A stretch of 64,000 nucleotides of DNA from NCBI RefSeq assembly GCF_003086295.3, contig NC_092052.1, positions 15,654,346-15,718,345 of the forward strand. The letters run 5' to 3'. Made by a program: the position numbers and the translations under genes. The DNA comes from Arachis hypogaea. Its lineage: Eukaryota > Streptophyta > Magnoliopsida > Fabales > Fabaceae. The notes beneath the pieces are model-generated. The model was not told where the DNA came from. It did not search any database and saw only the letters and a program-made list of their open reading frames with translations. How positions within the stretch are numbered: position 1 is the first letter of the stretch; the number at the start of each line of letters is the position of its first letter. Shown here in pieces: positions 57,003-64,000 of this stretch.

Positions 57003-58492
57003 TGAAAATTTACCGGAGTATTTGGACTCCGGGTCGTCTCCCTAGGAACCAATGGAGTGCATGTGTATTGGCTATAGAGGGGAAAAAGGGGGGTTTGATT
57101 GGTGATCGAACAAGGGAATTAGTAGTGCAAGGGAAAATAAATCAAGCAAACAATCGAAAGAATCAATTAAAGAAGGGAGACATTCATGGCATTGAATTGA
57201 GATCTTAGACTTTCTATCCTTGTCATGCATGATTGATTCATCTTGTCTAGTTAACTCACACATCGGGAGAATGTCAGACAAGATCAATTAATCGTGTCGC
57301 AATTATAAACAAGAATTTATCTCATTACGTTGTCTCCAACAAACAGGGAGAAAGTCTAACGAGACTAGCTAATCTCAATCCAAAAGTCCTAACCCACTCA
57401 CTAATTAGATTAGCAAAAGGTTAGTGTTAATGGAAACAATACTAGCTACCAATTCTAGATTACCAACATAAGTTGGGTTTTCATGACTCAAGATTGCCTA
57501 ATCACTCTTTCCAAGCCAAGAATGCTCAAAATCTACTCTAAGGTCCAACCAAGCATTTTATCGAACACTTGGTGGGTAGTAAAGGAAAGCTTAGTGAAAT
57601 TGCAAGAAATGTAAAACTACCAACTATCAATTGCAAGAAATGTAGAATCACAGTCCAAATCAACGATTAAGAGAAACATTATCATCAAATCATATTAAAA
57701 GAGAGTCAAATCCAACATGAGTGCATGAATGTAAAAGAGAGCATAAAAATAAAATTGACATTACAAACTAAAAGAAGGAAAGTATAGAAACATGAATTTG
57801 TAAAACAAACAAAAATGAAATCAAGTAATTGATCATGAAATTGAAATAATCTAACCTAATCCTAACCTAATTCTAGAGAGAAGAGAGAGCTTCTCTCTCT
57901 AGAAACTAACTAAAGGCTCATGTTGACTAAAACTAATTGCTCTCCCTTTGTTTGGACTTCAATTCTGCATGAAATACACTCAGAAACAAGTTGGATTTGG
58001 GCCTGGGCAGCTCAGAAATCACCCCCAGCGTTTTGCCATTAAGTGGGCCAAGTAAGAGTATCGGCGCACGCGCCATGTGCGCGTGCGCGTCGCTTGCAAA
58101 TTCTCAATCTGCGCGGAAGCGGTATGTACGCGGGCGCGTCCTTGTGAAAAACTACTTCTGCGCGTGCGTGCCTTGTACGCGTGCGCGAGCATTGGTGCAT
58201 TCCAACTCTTTGTTTCTTCATGCATTCTCCTCTTTGTATGCTTTTCTCCTCATTTTTTTCATCCGATACTTGCCTTATGAACCTGAAATTACTTAACAAC
58301 ACATCAAGGCATTGAATGGAATTAAGGTGGATCTAAAATCACCAAATTAGGGCATAAAAAGCATATTTTTTCATTTAAGCACAATTTAAGGGAGAATTAC
58401 AAAACCATGCTGTTTCATTGAATAAATGTGGGAAAAAGTGGATAAATCCCCCAAAATAAGCATAAAATAAACCACGAAATCGGGGTTTATCA
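57003..58492 (-). repeat. Gypsy LTR, probably solo (1490 bp)
   Basis: The minus strand starts TGATAAACCCCGATTTCGTGG (first 20: TGATAAACCCCGATTTCGTG) and ends CCGGTAAATTTTCA. No internal region or second LTR adjoins it. The flanking pentamers (TCCAA left, ATAGG right) differ, so either a deletion followed insertion or the LTR is a recombinant. It contains the GC-rich tract 58060-58195. Confidence 0.7.
58060..58195. repeat. Alternating CG/CA-rich tract in the LTR
   Basis: Runs such as GCGCACGCGCCATGTGCGCG and CGCGGGCGCG stand out in an otherwise AT-rich area. Confidence 0.8.
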
Positions 58493-58843
58493 ATAGGATA
58501 TCTTCTGATAGAATTTTTCAACTCCTTTCCCATACATATTCTAGCCTTGTTATTGAGTTTGATATTAGAAGAGTTGCAAAAAACTTTCTTAGGTATCTAT
58601 TAGAACCCCAATGACTTGCTTTCTCGATGGCATCAATGTACTCTTTATCAACATTAAGAATACCTTTTGCATAACATGCATCTCTATAGGTGGGGGTACA
58701 TAACACCATTAATGATTCTAATATCCTCATAGCTTGTCAGGCCTCTAGAAAAATTTAACAATAATCGGAGATAGTAGATTTCATTGGATCTAGGAGGAAC
58801 AAAAAATATCCATCCAATTAAGGAATGTGATTTTCTTGGGAAC
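58493..58843 (-). pseudogene. Helitron helicase, upstream remnant
   Basis: Minus strand reads IFFVPPRSNEIYYLRLLLNF, then SRGLTSYEDIRIINGVMYP, YRDACYAKGILNVDKEYIDA, ASHWGSNRYLRKFFATLL and YVWERS. This is the region before the helicase motifs in Helitron Rep-helicase proteins. A stop follows YVWERS. It is separated from 57002 by the LTR, and the two sides do not join perfectly, so some sequence was lost. Confidence 0.88.
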
Positions 58844-59322
58844 TGTTCATACCCTGGGTCGAGCTATGCAACCCGGGCTGACTTCAGACAGGAACATCCG
58901 ACCTCTTAAGGTTGGATCGCTACCGACTTCCCCTTAAAGAGCTTAGCCAAATCGCTATAAAGACCCAAATAGGCCCAAACAGAGGGACACAACCCACTCC
59001 AAAGGCGGTTGGCCTAAAAGATAAGATGACTTTACTCAAAGATAAGATAAGATAACTAACTTATCTCATCTAGAGAGGTCAGCCCACACCACTATAAATA
59101 CACTAGAGCACCCAGCTATAACTCATACTCTGATTCTACACAAAAATACCTGCTCAAAGCCCATGCTAACTTAAGCATCGGAGTCTCTTACAGGTACCAC
59201 CCCCTCCGATGATCAAGGATCAGCAACATCTCAAGGATCAGCAAGTCGGACGTAACAGCTCCGACCACAATAGCAAGATCTCCTCTGAGATTGACCTTCA
59301 GTTGCAGGTAACCCTTGGAACA
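58844..59322 (+). repeat. 5' LTR of a Tat-like gypsy element (479 bp)
   Basis: Begins TGTTCATACC and ends CTTGGAACA. A TATAAATAC box lies at 59093. It is followed by a PBS-like TGGCGCAATTACGGGGGA (59324-59341), close to the TGGCGCC...GGGGAAC sites of Tat-type elements. It interrupts the Helitron helicase frame. The rest of the element is hidden behind element G and the window edge. Confidence 0.75.
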
Positions 59323-59323
59323 T

Positions 59324-59341
59324 TGGCGCAATTACGGGGGA
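59324..59341 (+). other. Primer-binding site of the Tat-like element
   Basis: TGGCGCAATTACGGGGGA, one base after the LTR; worn relative to the family pattern. Confidence 0.65.
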
Positions 59342-59355
59342 ACCTGGAAGTCATT

Positions 59356-60829
59356 TGGTGCACGAATTGTGAATCACACTTTTCACAACTCGTACCACTA
59401 ACCAGCAAGTGCACTGGGTCGTCCAAGTAATACCTTACGTGAGTAAGGGTCGAATCCCATGAAGATTGTTGGCTTGAAGCAATCTATGGTTACCTTGTAA
59501 CTCTTAGTCAGGAAAACAATTCACTTATCAAATTGAATTGCAAGGAATAAAAGAGCATGAAATAAATACTTGTTATTCAGTAATGGAGAATATGTTGGAG
59601 TTTTGGAGATGTTTTGTCTTTTGAATTTCTGCTTTCTCCATGTCTTCTTCTTCACGCACGCACGTACGTCCCTCCTATGGCAAGCTGTGTGTTGGAGGAT
59701 CACCGTTGTCAATGGCTACCATCCGTCCTCTCAGTAAAAATGGTCCAGGTGCGCTGTCACCGCACGGCTAATCATCTGTAGTTTGAAGCTCGTCACAGTC
59801 ATCCAATCCCTGAATCCTACTCGGAATACCACAGACAAGGTTTAGACTTTTCGAATTCTCAAGGATGCTGCCAATGGATTCTAGCTTATACCACGAAGAT
59901 TCTGATTAAGGAATCTAAGAGATATTCATTCAGTCTAATGTAGAACGGAGGTGGTTGTCAGGCACACGTTCATAGGTTGAGAATGGTGATGAGTGTCACG
60001 GATCATCACCTTCGTCATAATGAAGCGCGAATGAACATCTTAGATAAGAACAAGCGTGTTTGAATAGAAAACAGAAATAAATGCATTAATTCATCGAGAC
60101 ACAGCAGAGCTCCTCACCCCCAACAATGGAGTTTAGAGACTCATGTCGTCAAAGAGTACAAAGTTCAGATCTAAAAATGTCATGAGGTACAAAATAAGTC
60201 TCTAAAAGTTGTTTAAATACTAAACTAGTAACCTAGGTTTACAGAAAATGAGTAAACTATGATAGATAGTGCAGAAATCCACTTCTGGGGCCCACTTGAT
60301 GTGTGCTGGGGCTGAGACTTAAGCTTCTCATGTGCCTGGGCTGTTTTGGGCGTTCAACGCCAGGTTGTAACCTGTTTCTGGCGTTGAACTCCAACTTGTA
60401 ACCTATTTCTGGCGCTGGACGCCAGACTGCAACATGGAACTGGCGTTGAATGCCAGTTTATGTCGTCTATCCTTGAGCAAAGTATGGACTATTATATATT
60501 GCTGGAAAGACCTGGATGTCTACTTTCCAACGCAATTAAAACCGCGCCAATTGGATTCTTGTAGCTCCAGAAAATCCATTCCGAGTGCAGAGAGGTCAGA
60601 ATCCAACAGCATCAGCAGTCCTTTTTCAACCTGAATCAGATTTTTGCTCAGCTCCCTCAATTTCAGCCAGAAAATACCTGAAATTATAGAAAAATACACA
60701 ATCTCATAGTAAACTCCAGAAATGTGATTTTTAATTAAAAACTAATAAAAACATAATAAAAACTAACTAAATCATACTAAAAACATACTAAAAACAATGC
60801 CAAAAAGCGTATAAATTATCCGCTCATCA
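59356..60829 (-). repeat. Element G 3' LTR (1474 bp)
   Basis: Same termini as A and D; palindromes at 60345-60465. Begins TGATGAGCGGATAATTTATA on the minus strand. Confidence 0.92.
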
Positions 60830-60866
60830 CAACACCAAACTTAAATTGTTGCTTGTCCCCAAGCAA
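60830..60866 (-). promoter_or_regulatory. Hairpin plus AAGTTTGGTGTTG module at the 3' LTR of G
   Basis: Minus strand TTGCTTGGGGACAAGCAA then TTTAAGTTTGGTGTTG, abutting the LTR. Confidence 0.85.
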
Positions 60867-60929
60867 TGGAAAATCAAATAGGATAAAAAGAACAGAATAT
60901 ATTATAAATTCCAAACTATCAATGAAACT

Positions 60930-61430
60930 TAGCTCCAATCAGATGAGCGGGACTAGTAGCTTTTTGCCTCTTGAATAGTTTTGGTATCTCACTTTATCCA
61001 TTGAAGTTCAGAATGATTGGCATCTATAGGAACTTAGAATCTAGATAATGTTATTGACTCTCTTAGTTCAGTATGTTGATTCTTGAACACAGCTACTTTA
61101 TGAGTCTTGGCCGTGGCCCTAAGCACTCTGTTTTCCAGTATTACCACCGGATACATACATGCCACAGACACATAACTGGGTAAACCTTTTCAGATTGTGA
61201 CTCAGCTTTGCTAAAGTCCCCAATTAGAGGTGTCCAGGGTTCTTAAGCACACTCTTTTTGCTTTGGACCTCGACTTTAACCGCTCAGTCTCAAGTTTTCA
61301 CTTGACACCTTCACGCCACAAGCACATGGTTAGGGACAGCTTGGTTTAGCCGCTTAGGCCAGGATTTTATTCCTTTAGGCCCTCCTATCCACTGATGCTC
61401 AAAGCCTTGGATCCTTTTTATTACCCTTGC
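60930..61430 (-). other. Conserved non-coding block of G
   Basis: Inverted counterpart of the C and D blocks. Confidence 0.82.
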
Positions 61431-61956
61431 CTTTTGGTTTTAAGGGCTATTGGCTTTTTCTGCTTGCTTTTTCTTTTTCTTTCTCAAATTTTTTTCTCTA
61501 TATTTTTTTTCTCTTTTTTTTTTCTGCAAGCTTTTGTATTCACTGCTTTTTCTTGCTTCAAGAATCATTTTTATGATTTTTCAGATTATCAATAACATTT
61601 CTCCTTTTTCATCATTCTTCAAGAGCCAACATATTTAACATTCATAAACAACAATTTCAAAAGACATATGCACTGTTCAAGCATTCATTCAGAAAACAAA
61701 AAGTATTGTCACCACATCAAAATAATTAAACTAATTTCGAGGATAAATTCAAAATTCATGTACTTCTTGTTCTTTTATAATTAAAACATTTTTCATTTAA
61801 GAAAGGTGATGGATTCATAGGACATCCATAGCTTTAAGACATAGACACTTAAACTCTAATGATCATATAGTAAAGACACAAACATAAATGAAACATAAAG
61901 CTCAAAAATTGAAAAACAGAAAAATAAGAACAAGGAGATTAAGGAAGGAGTCCACC
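61431..61956 (-). other. Low-complexity 3' stretch of G
   Basis: T/C-rich run at 61455-61530 (plus strand) and AT-rich sequence; matches the layout of C and D. Confidence 0.6.
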
Positions 61957-62212
61957 TTAGTGAGGGTGACGTCTTCCTCTTCTTGAAGAACCAATGGTGC
62001 TCTTAAGCTCCTCTATGTTTCTTCCTTGTCTTCGTTGCTCCTCCCTCATAGCTCTTTGATCTTCTCTAATCTCATTGAGAATGATGGAGTGCTCTTGATG
62101 TTCCCCCCTTTAATTAGTTCATGTTGTGACTCAATCCTTCTAGAGAAGTGTTGAGTTGTTCCCAATAGTTATTTGGAGGAGAATACATCCCCTGAGGCAT
62201 TAGTGGTTATGG
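61957..62212 (-). pseudogene. Accessory ORF of G, C-terminal remnant
   Basis: The minus strand shows MPQGMYSPPNNYWEQLNTSL near 62195 and, after a frameshift near 62110, REDQRAMREEQRRQGRN and GSSRRGRRHPH. The N-terminal two thirds is deleted, much as in A. Confidence 0.75.
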
Positions 62213-62240
62213 AAAAGAAAAAGCAAGCAATGCTTTTTTC

Positions 62241-62278
62241 CACACCAAACTTAAAATGTTTGCTCGTCCTCGAGCAAA
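62241..62278 (-). promoter_or_regulatory. Hairpin plus AAGTTTGGTGTGG module upstream of the accessory ORF of G
   Basis: Minus strand TTTGCTCGAGGACGAGCAAA then TTTTAAGTTTGGTGTGG. Confidence 0.85.
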
Positions 62279-62334
62279 AGAAGAAAGAGATGATGAGAAG
62301 AAGAAGAGATGGAGGTGTGTTGATGGTCTCCTCC

Positions 62335-62680
62335 CCACCATCCTGGCATTAAACGCCCAAATGCTGCATGTTTTGGGCGTTTAACGCCCAAATGCTGCTT
62401 CTCCTGGGCGTTCAACGCCCAGCTGTTGCTTCTTTCTGGCGTTGAACTCCAGGAACTCCTTTGTCACTGGGCGTTTTTCAGAACGCCCAGGATGCTGTAA
62501 ATCTGGCGTTAAACGCCTAGAAGGTGCTTCTTTATGGCGTTCAACGCCCAGAAGATGTTTCTTTCTGGCGTTTAACGCCCAGATGGCTATCCTTACTGGC
62601 GTTCAACGCCCAGTGGATGCTTCTTTTGGGCGTTGAACGCCCAATTGTGCCTCTTACTGGCGTTTTCTTACCAGTGAGCT
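62335..62680 (-). repeat. Palindrome array of G, about ten copies
   Basis: GGGCGTTTAACGCCC, GGGCGTTCAACGCCC, TGGCGTTAAACGCC and similar, about 30 bp apart. The longest array in the window. Confidence 0.93.
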
Positions 62681-62890
62681 CTTTTTCTCTGTTTTATGTG
62701 CTGAATTCTTCTGTAACCCTATAAACCTATGCAATTGACTCTTTACCTTATTAACATTGAACTTATATGCTTTTAAAAATAAATAAATAAAATCAAAAAT
62801 AGGGCAAAATGACAGAAAAAGTTAGCTAATGGCTGGGTTGCCTCCCAGTAACCGCTTCTTTATTGTCTTTAGCTGGACCTTGCTGAGCTT
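62681..62890 (-). other. Post-pol untranslated segment of G
   Basis: Contains the minus-strand AAGCGGTTACTGGGAGGC / AACCCAGCC hairpin (62830-62860), as after integrase in C. Confidence 0.7.
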
Positions 62891-64000
62891 TTAATCTAGC
62901 CTCAGCCTTGAGCAATCTTGCTCAACATTGCCTTCAAGATAGTGCTTGATTCTCTGTCCATTAACAATGAACTTCTTATCAGAATCAATGTCTTGAAGCT
63001 CCACATAACCAAATGGTGATACACTTGTAATCACATATGGTCCCCTCCACCGGGATTTCAGTTTCCTGGGGAATAGCCTGAGCCTAGAGTTAAACAACAG
63101 AACCTTTTGTCCTGGTTCAAAGATTCTAGAGGACAGCTTTCTGTCATGCCACCTTTTTAATTTCTCTTTATAAAGCTTTGCATTTTCGAAAGCAGAGAAT
63201 CTGAATTCCTCTAGCTCATTCAGCTGGAGCAATCTTTTTTCTCCAGCTAATTTGGCATCAAAGTTTAGGAATCTGGTTGCCCAGTAGGCCTTATGTTCCA
63301 GTTCCATGGGCAGATGACAAGCCTTACCATACACAAGTTGGTAAGGAGAGGTCCCTATAGGAGTCTTGAATGCTGTTCTGTAAGCCCACAGAGCATCATC
63401 CAAGCCTCGTGCCCAATCCTTTCTACGGGTACTTACAGTCCGTTCCAGGATTCTTTTTAGTTCTCTGTTAGAAACTTCAGCTTACCCATTTATCTGTGGA
63501 TGATATGGAGTCGCCACCTTGTGGCGAATCCCATACCGAACCATGGCCGAGTAAAGCTGTTTGTTGCAGAAGTGAGTGCCCCCATCACTGATTAGTACCC
63601 TAGGGACACCAAACCTGCTGAAGATATATTTCTGGAGGAACTTCAGCACTGTTTTAGTATCATTGGTGGGTGTGGCAATGGCCTCTACCCATTTTGATAC
63701 ATAATCGACTGCCACCAGAATGTAAGTGTTTTAGTATGATGGTGGGAAAGGTCCTATGAAGTCAATTCCCCACACGTCAAACAACTCAATCTCCAAGATT
63801 CCTTGTTGAGGCATGGCATAACTATGAGGCAGATTACCAGCTCTCTGGCAACTATCACAGTTATGTACAAACTCTTGGGAATCTCTGTAGAGTGTAGGCC
63901 AGTAGAAACCACATTAGAAGACCTTGGTGGCTGTTCGCTCACCTCCGAAATGACCTCCATATTGTGACCCATGGCAATGCCATAAGATGCACTGTGTTTC
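62891..64000 (-). pseudogene. Element G pol, integrase part (cut by window edge)
   Basis: Reads, from the edge, [20 protein letters not shown], then a TAA where C has Gln, CGFYW, the zinc-finger cysteines, [32 protein letters not shown] and HPQING, then TAA where C has Gln, AEVSNRE and [20 protein letters not shown], and the C-terminal [21 protein letters not shown] further TAA near 63732 replaces a Ser. Three nonsense codons in the integrase mean it is inactive. It has Leu where C has its only stop. Confidence 0.92.

Larger units (their letters stand above)
59356..64000 (-). mobile_element. Element G: autonomous-type gypsy, relative of C, cut by window edge
   Basis: The left (3') LTR is 59356-60829, with termini TGGTGCACG and CCGCTCATCA. 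The flanking pentamer TCATT (59351-59355) awaits its partner outside. Minus order: hairpin module, conserved block, accessory-ORF remnant, second module, palindrome array, integrase. Unlike A and D, it retains integrase. Confidence 0.92.

Noticed and set aside
57003..58492. Complete retrotransposon
   Set aside because: No internal region, PBS or second LTR next to it; only one LTR is seen.
63754..63972. 72-codon minus frame at the window end
   Set aside because: It is a shadow of G's integrase; the real frame contains the zinc-finger motif and a TAA.

Overview
This is plant nuclear DNA made almost entirely of nested transposable elements, with no host gene I can support. The organism is most likely a legume, probably Arachis (peanut). 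This rests on the Ty3/gypsy elements, whose LTRs and UTRs are full of TGGCGTTTAACGCCA-type palindromes, and on the mix of copia, CACTA, Helitron and TRIM relatives. The species is inference from memory of similar elements; no search was run.

The nest can be ordered because most insertions keep exact target site duplications (TSDs). The outermost layer is a Helitron helicase gene on the minus strand (remnants at 56017-57002 and 58493-58843). A CACTA/En-Spm element (left of base 1 to about 56016, minus) interrupts it. Element A (4270-54603, minus, gypsy, TSD GCATC) sits in the first codons of the CACTA transposase. Element D (9592-33019, plus, gypsy, TSD TTTCT) sits in A's gag. Element C (15339-27721, plus, complete gypsy, TSD GTACA) sits in D's gag. 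A 1.7-kb hAT element (10267-11983, 8-bp TSD ATATTGAT) sits in D's left LTR. Element E (36464-53789, minus, Ty1/copia, TSD AAAAC) sits in A's right LTR. Element F (43034-52311, minus, large LTR derivative without coding capacity, TSD GATAG) sits in E's right LTR; one end of F is a TRIM element.

To the right of the nest, the Helitron gene also carries an LTR of another gypsy family (57003-58492) and the 5' LTR of a Tat-like element (58844-59322). The latter is broken by element G (59356 to beyond the window, minus), a degraded relative of C.

A, C, D and G form one family: LTRs start TGATGAGCGG and end GTGCACCA, and the primer-binding site, visible in A, C and D, matches tRNA-Asp. C and G are autonomous in type, with gag-protease-RT-RNaseH-integrase in C. 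A and D are non-autonomous: they keep gag and part of the protease but lack RT and integrase. All four share a 3' architecture: a palindrome array, a hairpin plus AAGTTTGGTGT module, an accessory ORF, a conserved non-coding block, then a second copy of the hairpin module next to the 3' LTR. This architecture is the most interesting signal here, with the TRIM/F chimera second. C is the youngest insertion (about 13 differences between its 1558-bp LTRs) and the only element with a near-intact polyprotein, broken by one stop near the integrase C terminus.
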